Positions 16,261 through 25,345 of a DNA stretch of 64,000 nucleotides are shown here, piece after piece. Origin of the DNA: Actinocatenispora comari (GTDB taxonomy: Bacteria > Actinomycetota > Actinomycetes > Mycobacteriales > Micromonosporaceae). Position 1 is the first letter of the stretch. Each line of letters begins with the position of its first letter. The notes below the pieces were generated by a model. The model did no database searches. It saw nothing but the letters and a program-made list of their open reading frames with translations, and had not been told where the DNA came from. Position numbers and translations under genes: made by a program. Location: assembly GCF_017312725.1 (NCBI RefSeq), contig NZ_BOPO01000045.1, positions 62,001-126,000 on the forward strand, in the 5' to 3' direction.

Positions 16261-17588
16261 CACAACCCTGTCGTGTAGGCGGCGGTGAGCCGCTGGTCAA
16301 GTTCACGTACCGGTGCCGCGGTGTTGCTGGCGAGCGTGCCGCGGAACCGCCGTACGGCCTGCAGGGTGCGCTCGGAGCCGAGCCGCGCGGCGGTGTCGAA
16401 CGCGGTACAGCCCAGCGCGCACGCCTCGTCCAGTTGGCCGATCGAGGCGAGGACGCTGGCTTGCTCGACGGCGGCCAGCGCTTCCTGCTTCGGGCTGCGG
16501 GAGATCGCGGACGCGACCCGGTACGCCGACATCGCGGTGCGGGCCAGTCCGAGGCGCGCCGCCGCGGTCGCCCGGTACGTAGCGATCTTGGGTGCGTCGA
16601 AGCGCATCAGCCAGGGCCACACCGGCGCCGCGTCGGGCGTGGCCTCGATGCGTTGTTCGGCGCGCGCCAGCAGCCGCATGCCGTCGCGGTCGCCCAGGTA
16701 CGCCATCGCGACACCTTCCAGCACGTCCAGCCAGGCGCGCGCGATGGGCGGCGCCAATCGGGGCAGCCGTGCCGCGGCGTCGCGGATCAGCGTCAGGCCC
16801 GGCTTCGGGTCACCGGCACTGACGGCGTACTGGCCCAGCGATGCCTGCATGTAGATCGGCAACAGCGGGTGCCCCGACTGCCGCGCGGCGGTCACGGCGA
16901 GTCGGTAGTAGCGTCGTGCCGGTTCGGCCTCGTCCAGGTCTGCGTGCAGCCATGCGGCGAGCCCGGCGGTTTCTGCCACCACCGCGTGCAGGGACCGTTC
17001 GTTGCCACCGGCCCGGTCGGCGAGCTGCCGTGTCAGTGTCAGGTGTGCGCTGACCGGACGGGTGAGCATGCGCGCCGGGGTGCGCTGCTCTACGCGCCGG
17101 TACACCGCCGCGGACAGCATCAGGGCGCGTTCGGCGTCGGCCGGTCCCGTGGTCGCTGGTACCGCGGTGGCTGCGGCGGCCACCCCGAGGCTGGTGGTCA
17201 GGAAGTGTCGGCGGTCCGTGGTGTCCTCCTGTGGGTTGGCCAGCCCGGCAAGCTGGCGCGGGATCTGCAGCCCGTCGCACAACGCCCGGATGGTGCGCAG
17301 ACTCGGGTCTCGGGTCTGCCCGGAGGCGAGCCGGGAGATCTGCGGTTGGGACATCCCGACGCGGGCAGCGATCGCGGTCTGGCTCAGCCCGACCGTGGCG
17401 ATCACCGTGGTCAGCACCGTCGCCCAGTCACCGGCCGCGAGTGCGGCCCGCATGTCGGGCCTGTGGTACAGATCGGCCGGCACGGCCGCCTGCGTCGAGG
17501 GCGTCGGTGTGCAGCCGGTGCACCGGCTGGCCTTGGAGCAACGACTCAACGGCCGGCCGCACACCGAGCAGCTCACCGACTCGACCAT
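16260..17588 (-). CDS. XRE-family regulator with N-terminal zinc ribbon and TPR-like C-terminus
   Basis: The ATG at 17588 has AAGGAG six bases upstream; the longer upstream frame lacks such a site. The 442-residue protein begins with a small CxxC...CxxC zinc-ribbon-like segment (SCSVCGRPLSRCSKASRCTGC). A helix-turn-helix follows around residues 65-115 (LSQTAIAARVGMSQPQISRLASGQTRDPSLRTIRALCDGL), and then about 300 residues of helical TPR-like repeats (YYRLAVTAARQSGHPLLPIYMQASLGQYA). This is the actinomycete HTH+TPR regulator type that often controls peptide-modification clusters. It diverges from the RiPP cassette by about 700 bp and is the best candidate for its regulator. Confidence 0.88.
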   Translation of the reverse strand: MVESVSCSVCGRPLSRCSKASRCTGCTPTPSTQAAVPADLYHRPDMRAALAAGDWATVLTTVIATVGLSQTAIAARVGMSQPQISRLASGQTRDPSLRTIRALCDGLQIPRQLAGLANPQEDTTDRRHFLTTSLGVAAAATAVPATTGPADAERALMLSAAVYRRVEQRTPARMLTRPVSAHLTLTRQLADRAGGNERSLHAVVAETAGLAAWLHADLDEAEPARRYYRLAVTAARQSGHPLLPIYMQASLGQYAVSAGDPKPGLTLIRDAAARLPRLAPPIARAWLDVLEGVAMAYLGDRDGMRLLARAEQRIEATPDAAPVWPWLMRFDAPKIATYRATAAARLGLARTAMSAYRVASAISRSPKQEALAAVEQASVLASIGQLDEACALGCTAFDTAARLGSERTLQAVRRFRGTLASNTAAPVRELDQRLTAAYTTGL

Positions 17589-17922
17589 GCTGCTCTCCTT
17601 CTCCGCCCACGGCCTATACGCCCGTGCATACCGGTGTCGATCCATGCATCCGCGTGTGGATCGCGGCGAACACGGGATGGCACTCTCCGCATTGTGACCG
17701 ATATGCACCGGTCACTCCAGGACGTGGACGTTGCGGGCAACCGACGCGGCGACCAAGCAGACCGGCCGGACCGTGGTCCGCGTACTCCCCGGTACCCGCG
17801 AGCGGACCGTGGCCCGGCCACCACGTGGGGCCGGCCGCCGCCGTACCCGGCGGCTGGCCCCACGGCCCAGCGGCTCGATGCACCCGATCAAGACCCCGCA
17901 ACGGATCGGAGCCTGACGGTGG

Positions 17923-18210
17923 GACGGTTCAGCCACGCTGTGACCGCGGTCATCGCCGCAGCGCGATCGGCCTCGCCATCTGCGGCGTGCCTCTGGTGCC
18001 GTCGTGCCGACCGGTGTCGCGGCTGTGGCTGTTACCCGGTCGGCTCTGGGGACTGGACACGACCGAGGCCGAGGAGGCGCCGTGGCCGCGATGACCGGAA
18101 TGATCCCGCGGCGCGGGGACGTGGTGCACATCCTGCAGGGGAGCCGGCTGTGCGCCGATCGGGAGATCCGCCGGTTCCGTGTCAGGCGGGCGGATCCGTT
18201 GCCGGGCTGA
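17923..18210 (+). pseudogene. remnants of small ORFs before the RiPP precursor
   Basis: One frame ending at 18094 reads LAICGVPLVPSCRPVSRLWLL and then GLDTTEAEEAPW. It ends in an ATGA overlap with the ATG at 18091 of a second short frame (to 18210) with GAGGAGG at 18071-18077. That frame reads MIPRRGDVVHILQGSRL and then turns into low-complexity Arg-rich sequence. The MIPRRGDVVH start resembles small actinomycete proteins that I recall as about twice this length, so this copy may be truncated. Coding here is uncertain. Confidence 0.3.
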
Positions 18211-18286
18211 TCTTCCGGCCCGGTAACCAGTGGTGAGAGAAGGCTCTACCTCTCCTGTGCTCGCACCGACCTGTTTGGAGGACGAC

Positions 18287-18610
18287 ATGTACCCGACCGA
18301 CGCGATCGATCCTCTGTCGACCGCACCCGACCAGTTCTCGCTCGGCCGACCTACCGCGCTGCCGCACGGGGACACCGCTGTCTCGTCGGCGCCTCGGCCG
18401 TTCGGTGCGACGCTCGCCGTCGAGCCGAACGAGGTCGAGGCGATCGATCTGGAGGCGTTGAGCTACGACACCGAGCGGCAGATCGCCCTGATACGCGACG
18501 GGAGCCAGGTGGTACCGCTCGCACGGCACACCGACGGCCGGACCAGCACCTCGACGGCGAGCCGCGACGGGACGCCGCAGGACGGCGACTCGGACGTGCG
18601 GGAAGACTGA
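18287..18610 (+). CDS. graspetide-type RiPP precursor (ATP-grasp-modified)
   Basis: The ATG at 18287 has GGAGG six bases upstream and gives 107 residues. The leader contains the conserved RPFGAT block (37-42) and a second block SYDTERQIALIRDGSQVVPL (59-78), as in targets of the GRASP_targ/ATP-grasp RiPP family. The tail (81-107) is Thr/Ser-rich and Asp/Glu-rich (TDGRTSTSTASRDG, then TPQDGDSDVRED), as needed for ester links between Ser/Thr and Asp/Glu. It holds three Asp-Gly pairs (83-84, 94-95, 99-100), the usual sites of aspartimide formation by a PIMT-like enzyme. The ATP-grasp gene starts two bases after the stop. Product structure and bioactivity are inferred only from relatives. Confidence 0.85.
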   Translation: MYPTDAIDPLSTAPDQFSLGRPTALPHGDTAVSSAPRPFGATLAVEPNEVEAIDLEALSYDTERQIALIRDGSQVVPLARHTDGRTSTSTASRDGTPQDGDSDVRED

Positions 18611-18612
18611 GC

Positions 18613-19599
18613 ATGCGGCCTCCCGGGACGGTTCTGGTGCTCACCCAGTGGTTCGACCCGACCGCCGATCTGGTGGTCGACGAGCTGAACCGGCGCGGCG
18701 TGCCGGTGTTTCGCTGCGACCCGGGGGACCTGCCGCAGCTGTTGACGTTCGTCGCGGCGTTGGGTGATGGCTGGGCCGGCAGCCTTCGCCTCGACACCGG
18801 CCGCACCCTGGATCTGGCCGAGGTGGGCTGCGCCTACTATCGGCGGCCGGCTGGGTTTCGGTATCCGGCTGGGCTCACCGACGCCGATCAGCGGTGGGCG
18901 AGCCGGGAGAGCCTGCGCGGGCTCGGCGGGGTGCTGCAACTGATCCCACGATGGCTCAACCATCCGGCTGCGATCGGCCGCGCAGAGTACAAGCCGATCC
19001 AGCTCGACGTTGCGCGCCGGGTCGGTCTGGACGTGCCGCGCACGATGATCACCAACGATGCCGGCCGGGCAGCGACGTTCGCCGCCGGGCTGGGCGGGGA
19101 GATGGTGTGCAAGTCGCTGTCGAGCAGCATCGTCCGCGACGCCGATGGGCAGGCGCCTCGCATCCTGTACAGCACACTGGTCTCTGTCGACCAGCTCGAT
19201 CCGGTCGGGATCCGGCTGGCGGCCCACCTGTTCCAGGAACAGGTGCCGAAGTCGTACGAGCTTCGCATCACCTACGTCGACGGGCGCCTTTTCACCGCTC
19301 GGATCGACGTGGATAGCGACGCGGGCCGTACCGACTGGCGTGCCGACTACGGCTGCCTCTCCTACAGCGTGGCCGACCTGCCTGAACCGGTCGCTGCCGC
19401 GATCGGTCGGCTCATGCACGAACTGGGTTTACGGTTCGGGGCGCTGGACCTGGTCGTCACCCCCGACGACCGGTACGTGTTCTTGGAGGTGAACCCCAAC
19501 GGACAGTGGGGGTGGATCGAGGACGCCACCGGCCTACCCATCGCCGCGGCTATCGCGGATGCTCTGACCATCGCGCAGGAACGAGGACACGATGACTGA
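18613..19599 (+). CDS. ATP-grasp peptide maturase (graspetide ester/amide ligase)
   Basis: A 328-residue ATP-grasp ligase. The N-terminal domain starts VLVLTQWFDPTADLVVDELNRRG, with CAYYRRPAGF further on. The ATP-grasp core has GEMVCKSLSSSIV and FQEQVPKSYELRITYVDGRLFTARID, and the metal-binding end reads LDLVVTPDDRYVFLEVNPNGQWGWIE; that last motif is diagnostic of the RiPP-maturase branch. It activates Asp/Glu side chains of the core as acyl-phosphates for attack by Ser/Thr or Lys. It lies two bases after the precursor and overlaps the methyltransferase by eight bases. Confidence 0.9.
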   Translation: MRPPGTVLVLTQWFDPTADLVVDELNRRGVPVFRCDPGDLPQLLTFVAALGDGWAGSLRLDTGRTLDLAEVGCAYYRRPAGFRYPAGLTDADQRWASRESLRGLGGVLQLIPRWLNHPAAIGRAEYKPIQLDVARRVGLDVPRTMITNDAGRAATFAAGLGGEMVCKSLSSSIVRDADGQAPRILYSTLVSVDQLDPVGIRLAAHLFQEQVPKSYELRITYVDGRLFTARIDVDSDAGRTDWRADYGCLSYSVADLPEPVAAAIGRLMHELGLRFGALDLVVTPDDRYVFLEVNPNGQWGWIEDATGLPIAAAIADALTIAQERGHDD

Positions 19600-20755
19600 C
19601 CCGGCCACCGCACACGCTCGCATGGTCGACCGGCTCGTCGCCGCTGGCGAGTTGCGTACCGAGCCGTGGATCCGCGCCTTCCGCGCAGTGCCCAGACACC
19701 TGTTCCTGCCGCGGTTCTTCTGGCCCACCCCGACCGGTGACTGGGCTGCGGTCGAGGCCCACGACCCGGAATGGCTCGACCGCGTGTACGAGGTGGCCAG
19801 CATCGTCACCCAGCTCGACAACGATCGGGACGCCTGGTCGGAGGCGCGCGGAGCTCCGCGACCGGGGACGCCGACCTCGTCGAGTTCCGATCCCGGCCTG
19901 ATGGCCACCATGCTCGAAGCGCTCGACATCCGCGACGGGCACCGCGTGCTGGAGATCGGTACCGGTACCGGCTACAACGCCGCGCTGCTGGCCGAACGGC
20001 TGGCCGATGACCTGGTGACCAGCGTCGAGGTCGACCCGGCGCTCGCCGAGCAGGCTCGTCGCACCGTCCACGCGGTCGGGCGCGCACCGACGATCGTCAC
20101 CGGTGACGGCCGGGCCGGTGTGCCCGACCGGGCGCCGTACGACCGGGTCATCGCCACCGCCGGCGTCCCCACCGTCCCGACCGCCTGGATCCGGCAGACC
20201 CGGCCCGGCGGTCGGATCCTGCTCAACCTGTACGCCGAGCTCGGCGGTGGCGCGCTCGCGCTGCTCACCGTCGACGGAGACGCTGCGCAGGGGAAGTTCC
20301 TGCCGCAGTACGGCGCGTTCATGCCCACCCGCGATGTTCAGCCCAGCCGCACCACGCAGGAACGGTTCACCTGCGCCTTGCGCGATCCCGCCGGCGAACG
20401 GAGACACGCCGAGCTGTCCGCCGACGCACTCGACGATCTCGACTTCGCCATGCTCGCCGCGCTGCTGGTACCTGGAACCGGGTGGATCACCTTCACCCCC
20501 AACGGCGAGCCCCCGCAGCTCTGGCTGCTCGCCGACGGCTCCTGGGCGATGATCGACACCGATGGGATCACCGAGCAACGCGGGCCTCGACACCTCGCGG
20601 ACGAACTGTCTGCCGCATACGCGCTCTGGCGTGAACTCGGCAGCCCCAGCAGAGACCGCTTCGGCATCACCATCACCGGCGAACATCAGCAGCTCTGGCT
20701 CGACAGCCCGGTACGACGCCTGGATCGACATCCTGGGCAGCGCCACACGGCGTGA
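19592..20755 (+). CDS. PIMT-like SAM methyltransferase of graspetide cluster
   Basis: The 387-residue protein starts like protein L-isoaspartyl methyltransferase (MVDRLVAAGELRTEPWIRAFRAVPRHLFLP). The SAM site is VLEIGTGTGYNAALLAERL with the acidic residue in VTSVEVDPALAEQA. A C-terminal extension (about residues 240-387) is specific to the RiPP branch. In characterised clusters of this gene order it methylates a core Asp, which then cyclises to aspartimide next to Gly; the precursor here has three Asp-Gly pairs. The end converges on treY with 34 bp between the stops. Confidence 0.9.
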   Translation: MTDPATAHARMVDRLVAAGELRTEPWIRAFRAVPRHLFLPRFFWPTPTGDWAAVEAHDPEWLDRVYEVASIVTQLDNDRDAWSEARGAPRPGTPTSSSSDPGLMATMLEALDIRDGHRVLEIGTGTGYNAALLAERLADDLVTSVEVDPALAEQARRTVHAVGRAPTIVTGDGRAGVPDRAPYDRVIATAGVPTVPTAWIRQTRPGGRILLNLYAELGGGALALLTVDGDAAQGKFLPQYGAFMPTRDVQPSRTTQERFTCALRDPAGERRHAELSADALDDLDFAMLAALLVPGTGWITFTPNGEPPQLWLLADGSWAMIDTDGITEQRGPRHLADELSAAYALWRELGSPSRDRFGITITGEHQQLWLDSPVRRLDRHPGQRHTA

Positions 20756-20789
20756 GTAACCGGTCGATCCCACGTCGGAAAAGCGAGGC

Positions 20790-23030
20790 TCAGCGTGTCA
20801 GGAGTGCGACGGGGTAGGTGTCGAGGAGTTCGGCGAGTTTGACGGTGCCGGCGAACGTACGGCCGGTGAGCACGTCGGTGTGGTCGCCGGACGGCAGGTC
20901 GAAGACGGTGTCCTGCCAGCCGCCGCGGTCGGCGAGCCCGACCGGCAGCCGGGTGACGGCGACGGTGACCCCGCCCCGCTCGTACGCCACCGCGTGCTCG
21001 GCCGCCGACCCCCGCACCGCGACCGGCTCGTACCGGGAGAACGCGTCGGGGCGGTCCCGGCGCAGCCGCAGCGCGCGGGAGGTGACCAGCAGCTTGGCGG
21101 CGCCGGTGGCGTCGACGGGCGGACGCCAGCCGTCGTCGAGCCGGGCGAGCAGCTGCCGGCGTACCGCGAAGTCGACGGGACGCCGGTTGTCCGGATCGAC
21201 CAGCGAGTTGTCCCACAGCTCGCAGCCCTGGTACACGTCGGGTACGCCGGGCATGGTCAGCTGCACGAGCTTCTGGCCGAGCGAGTTGCTCCAGCCGTAC
21301 GGGGTGATCCGGTCGGCGAACCGGGCCAGCGTGTCGTGCAGCCACGGATCGTCGTGGATCCGGTCGATCACGGCGGCCAGCGCCGCCTCGAAGTCGGCGT
21401 CCGGGTCGCGCCAGCTGGTCGCGGTGTTGGCCTCGCGGGCGGACTTGAGCAGTGCCGCCTGCAGCCGCTCCCGCTCGATCGGCCAGGCGCCCACCGCGGT
21501 CTGCCACAGCAGCCGGGCGACCGCGTCGTCGGCCAGCGGTACCGCCTCCATCAGCCGGCGGGAGAGATCCAGCCACTCGTCCGGGATCTCGGCCAGCACC
21601 GCGAGGCGGGCCCGCACGTCCTCGCTGCGCTTGGTGTCGTGGGTGGACAGGGTGGTCATCGAGGCCGGCTGGTCGGCCTGCCGGGACCGGCAGCCGGTGT
21701 GGAACTCGGCGACGGTGCGGGGCACCTCGTCGGGCGTGCCGCCGACCTCGTCGCCGACCAGGAACCCGGTGTACCGGTAGTCGGCGGTGTCCTCGACGCC
21801 CTTGGCGACCACGGCGCCGGTCAGCTGCTGGAACCGGGCGGCGAGCTCGTCGGTCGGGTCGGACAGCCGGGGCAGCAGCGCGGCGAGCGCGCCGGACAGT
21901 TCGGGCCGGCGCAGCCCGGCGGCGGTGGCCGCGGCGGTCAGCTGCTCGACCCCGGCCGGCAGGTACGAGCGGTAGACGCCGAAGTTCGCCGCGATCTCGG
22001 CGAGCGCGTCCCGGGCCGTCGGCGCGTCCAGCTCGGGTGTCAGCCGGACCAGCCGGGCCAGCTCGGCGCGCAGCAGTTCGGTGACCGCCTGCCGGCGGCC
22101 GGCGTACGCGAGGTCGTCGAACGGTTCGTCCACCGCGGTGAGCGCCGCGGCGCCGCGCGGGTCGACGAACAGCCCTGTCACCTCGCCGAGCGCGTCGTAC
22201 CCGGTGGTGCCGGCGACCGGCCAGTGCGGCAGCCGTTCACCGGCGGTGAGGATCTTCTCGACGATCAGCCAGGCGTCCGGCGCCGAGCGGGCGAGCCAGT
22301 GCAGGTACCCGCCGGGGTCGCGCAGCCCGTCCGGATGGTCGACCCGGATCCCGTCGAGCTCGCCCGCGCGGTACCAGCGGAGGATCTCGGCGTGTGTCGC
22401 GTCGCGCACGGCGGGGTCCTCGACCCGCAGCGCGGCGAGTTCGGTGACCGCGAAGAACCGGCGGTAGGTGAGCAGCTCGTCGTCGCGCCAGGACACCAGC
22501 CGGTAGTGCTGCCGGGCGTGCACGGCGGCCGCGTCGCCGCCCCCGGTGCCGGGGGCGATCGGGAACCGGTGCTCGTGGTAGCGCAGCTCGTCGTCCACGA
22601 TGGACAGTGCCGGGTCGGGCTCGGCACCGAGGACCGGCAGCACGATCTTCCCGGCGGACCAGTCGACGTCGAACCAGTCGGCGTGCTCGGCGTCCCGGCC
22701 GAGCCGCAGCAGGTCCCACCAGGCCGCGTTGACCTCCGGCCGGGCCACCCCCATGTGGTTCGGCACGATGTCGAGTACCAGGCCGAGCCCGTTGCGCCGC
22801 AACGAATCCAGCAGCCGCAGCCGGCCGTCCTCGCCGCCCAGTTCCGGGTTGGCCCGGGAGTGGTCGACCACGTCGTACCCGTGCGCCGAGCCGGGCGTGG
22901 CCGTCAGCTGCGGCGCCGAGTACAGGTGGGTGACGCCGAGCGCGGCGAGGTAGTCGGCGATGCCGGCGGTGGCGTCGAAGTCGAAGTCGGGCCGCACCTG
23001 CACCCGGTAGGTGGCGCGCGGGGTGGCCAT
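20790..23030 (-). CDS. treY: malto-oligosyltrehalose synthase
   Basis: A 746-residue GH13 enzyme that turns the reducing-end alpha-1,4 link of maltodextrins into alpha-1,1, making maltooligosyltrehalose. Motifs are in order: RVQVRPDFDFDATAGIADYLAALGVTHLYSAP at the start, DIVPNHMGV, GIRVDHPDGLRDP (nucleophile Asp), IVEKILTAGERLP (acid/base Glu), KGVEDTADYRYTGFL and STHDTKRSEDVRARL. The ATG at 23030 overlaps the treX stop by one base (TGATG). treZ, which would release trehalose and usually lies next, is not in this window: the next gene is the convergent RiPP methyltransferase. Confidence 0.93.
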   Translation of the reverse strand: MATPRATYRVQVRPDFDFDATAGIADYLAALGVTHLYSAPQLTATPGSAHGYDVVDHSRANPELGGEDGRLRLLDSLRRNGLGLVLDIVPNHMGVARPEVNAAWWDLLRLGRDAEHADWFDVDWSAGKIVLPVLGAEPDPALSIVDDELRYHEHRFPIAPGTGGGDAAAVHARQHYRLVSWRDDELLTYRRFFAVTELAALRVEDPAVRDATHAEILRWYRAGELDGIRVDHPDGLRDPGGYLHWLARSAPDAWLIVEKILTAGERLPHWPVAGTTGYDALGEVTGLFVDPRGAAALTAVDEPFDDLAYAGRRQAVTELLRAELARLVRLTPELDAPTARDALAEIAANFGVYRSYLPAGVEQLTAAATAAGLRRPELSGALAALLPRLSDPTDELAARFQQLTGAVVAKGVEDTADYRYTGFLVGDEVGGTPDEVPRTVAEFHTGCRSRQADQPASMTTLSTHDTKRSEDVRARLAVLAEIPDEWLDLSRRLMEAVPLADDAVARLLWQTAVGAWPIERERLQAALLKSAREANTATSWRDPDADFEAALAAVIDRIHDDPWLHDTLARFADRITPYGWSNSLGQKLVQLTMPGVPDVYQGCELWDNSLVDPDNRRPVDFAVRRQLLARLDDGWRPPVDATGAAKLLVTSRALRLRRDRPDAFSRYEPVAVRGSAAEHAVAYERGGVTVAVTRLPVGLADRGGWQDTVFDLPSGDHTDVLTGRTFAGTVKLAELLDTYPVALLTR

Positions 23031-25147
23031 CAGACGGCCCGGATCAGCACGATCAGCGACCGGGCCTCGACCCGTACCTTGCCGCCGGACTCCGCGACCT
23101 GGTCCTCGTCCCAGCCGTCCCCGGTCGGCTCGGCGGTGTCCAGCAGCACCCGCCACTTCTCGCCGTACTCGCCGGCCGGGGTGGTGAACGTGACCGGCTC
23201 CCAGTACGAGTTGAAGCACAGGATGAACGAGTCGTCGGTGATCTGCTCGCCGCGCGGGCCGCGTTCCCGGATGCCGTCGCCGTTGAGGAACAGCGCGACC
23301 GCGCGCCCCAGCCCGGTCTCCCAGTCGTCCTCGGTCATCTCCCGCGCCTCGGTGGTGAACCACTCGACGTCGGGTACCGGCGACTCGGCGGTGCGGCGCA
23401 GCGGCCGGCCGTCGAAGAACCGGCGGCGGCGGAAGATCGGATGCTCGGCCCGCAGCGCGGCGAGCCGGGCGGTGAACTCGATCAGCGGCCGGTCGGCCGA
23501 CTCCCAGTCCATCCAGGACAGTGGCGAGTCCTGGCAGTACGCGTTGTTGTTGCCGCGCTGGGTGCGGCCCAGCTCGTCGCCGTGGCACAGCATCGGGGTG
23601 CCCTGCGACAGCATCAGGGTGGCGAGGAAGTTGCGGCGCTGCCGGGCCCGCAGCGCGAGCACCGTCTCGTCGTCGGTGTCGCCCTCCACACCGCAGTTCC
23701 AGGACCGGTTGTGGCTCTCGCCGTCCCGGTTGTCCTCGCCGTTGGCCTCGTTGTGCTTGTTGTTGTACGACACCAGGTCGTGCAGGGTGAACCCGTCGTG
23801 GCAGGTGACGAAGTTGATGGAGGCGACCGGCCGGCGCCCGTCGTCCTGGTAGAGGTCCGACGAGCCGGAGATGCGCGAGGCGAACTCGCCGAGGGTGCCC
23901 GGCTCGCCGCGCCAGAAGTCGCGCACGGTGTCCCGGTAGCGTCCGTTCCACTCCGTCCACAGTGGAGGGAAGTTGCCCACCTGGTAGCCGCCCGGCCCGA
24001 CGTCCCACGGTTCGGCGATCAGCTTGACCTGGCTGACCACCGGGTCCTGCTGCACGACCTCGAAGAAGGTGGACAGCCGGTCCACGTCGTAGAACTCCCG
24101 GGCCAGCGTCGCGGCCAGGTCGAACCGGAACCCGTCCACGTGCATCTCGGTCACCCAGTACCGCAACGAGTCCATGATCAGTTGCAGCGGCTGCGGGTTG
24201 CGCACGTTGAGGCTGTTGCCGGTACCGGTGTAGTCCATGTAGTACTCCGGCCTGTCGTCCAGCAGCCGGTAGTACGCCGGGTTGTCGATGCCGCGGAAGC
24301 ACAGCGTCGGGCCCATGTGGTTGCCCTCCGCGGTGTGGTTGTACACCACGTCGAGGATCACCTCGATGCCGGCGATGTGCAGCTCGCGCACCATCGCCTT
24401 GAACTCGCTGACCTGCTGCCCCCGCGAGCCGCGCGAGGCGTACCCGTTGTGCGGGGCGAGGAAGCTGATCGTGTTGTAGCCCCAGTAGTTGCGCAGCCCG
24501 CGCCGCACCAGCGCGTCGTCGTGCACGAACTGGTGTACCGGCATCAGCTCGATCGCGGTGACGCCGAGCTTGCTCAGGTGCGAGACCACCGCCGGATGCC
24601 CCAGCCCCGCGTACGTGCCCCGCAGCTCCTCCGGTACCTCCGGGTGGCGCATGGTCATGCCGCGCACGTGCGCCTCGTAGATGACCGTCTCGTGGTAGGG
24701 CCGGCGCGGCGCCCGGTCGTCCGCCCAGTCGAAGTACGGGTTGACCACCACCGACTTGGGCATGTGCGCCGCGGAGTCGGCGTCCGAGCGCTTGCCCGGG
24801 TCGTCCAGCCGGTAGGCGAACAGCGACGCGTCCCAGTCGATCTCGCCCTCGACCGCCTTCGCGTACGGGTCGAGCAGCAGCTTGTTGGGATTGCAGCGCA
24901 GCCCGCGGCGCGGCTCGTACGGCCCGTGCACCCGGAACCCGTACCGCTGGCCGGGGGAGATGCCGGGCAGGTAGCCGTGCCAGACGAACCCGTCGCTCTC
25001 CGGCAGCTTCACCCGCTGCTCGGTGCCGGCGGAGTCGAACAGGCACACCTCGACCGCCTCGGCGACCTCGGAGAACAGCGCGAAGTTGGTGCCGACCCCG
25101 TCGTAGCTCGCGCCCAGCGGATAGGCGGTACCGGGCCAAACCTGCAT
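23030..25147 (-). CDS. treX: glycogen debranching enzyme (GH13 isoamylase type)
   Basis: A 705-residue TreX/GlgX protein. It has an N-terminal CBM48-like domain (YPLGASYDGVGTNFALFSEVAEAVEVCLFDSAG), then a GH13 barrel with DVVYNHTAEGN, DGFRFDLA (nucleophile), LIAEPWD (acid/base) and CHDGFTLHDLVSYNNKHN (transition-state Asp). GlgX/TreX enzymes remove alpha-1,6 branches from glycogen and feed linear chains to TreY. The start has GGAGGACGCG just upstream and is the first gene of the pair. The family is certain; the choice of treX over glgX rests on treY being coupled downstream. Confidence 0.93.
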   Translation of the reverse strand: MQVWPGTAYPLGASYDGVGTNFALFSEVAEAVEVCLFDSAGTEQRVKLPESDGFVWHGYLPGISPGQRYGFRVHGPYEPRRGLRCNPNKLLLDPYAKAVEGEIDWDASLFAYRLDDPGKRSDADSAAHMPKSVVVNPYFDWADDRAPRRPYHETVIYEAHVRGMTMRHPEVPEELRGTYAGLGHPAVVSHLSKLGVTAIELMPVHQFVHDDALVRRGLRNYWGYNTISFLAPHNGYASRGSRGQQVSEFKAMVRELHIAGIEVILDVVYNHTAEGNHMGPTLCFRGIDNPAYYRLLDDRPEYYMDYTGTGNSLNVRNPQPLQLIMDSLRYWVTEMHVDGFRFDLAATLAREFYDVDRLSTFFEVVQQDPVVSQVKLIAEPWDVGPGGYQVGNFPPLWTEWNGRYRDTVRDFWRGEPGTLGEFASRISGSSDLYQDDGRRPVASINFVTCHDGFTLHDLVSYNNKHNEANGEDNRDGESHNRSWNCGVEGDTDDETVLALRARQRRNFLATLMLSQGTPMLCHGDELGRTQRGNNNAYCQDSPLSWMDWESADRPLIEFTARLAALRAEHPIFRRRRFFDGRPLRRTAESPVPDVEWFTTEAREMTEDDWETGLGRAVALFLNGDGIRERGPRGEQITDDSFILCFNSYWEPVTFTTPAGEYGEKWRVLLDTAEPTGDGWDEDQVAESGGKVRVEARSLIVLIRAV

Positions 25148-25298
25148 CGCGTCCTCCGCAAGGCACTCTCGGTGTCCACAGCGTGTGATCGGCTACCGAC
25201 CGAATGGTACTGGCGTGCCAGGTGCGTGCCCGGTGTCGGGGGATGTTCTCCCCGCCGCGTCCACCGAACGCGCGCCGGCGCACCCGGGCGCCGGCGCA

Positions 25299-25336
25299 CG
25301 ACGACGCCCGGCGGGCGTACCCACCGGGCGTCGTCG
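25299..25336 (-). terminator. terminator hairpin upstream of treX
   Basis: A perfect 13-bp inverted repeat (25299-25311 and 25324-25336) with a 12-nt loop lies directly after the stop of the small Cys-motif gene on the minus strand. It should insulate treXY from upstream transcription. Confidence 0.7.
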
Positions 25337-25345
25337 GAGCCTGCG

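Noticed and set aside
16434-18236. A 600-codon plus-strand ORF over the XRE regulator
   Set aside because: It is antisense to a gene with clear helix-turn-helix and zinc-ribbon motifs and has no domain of its own.
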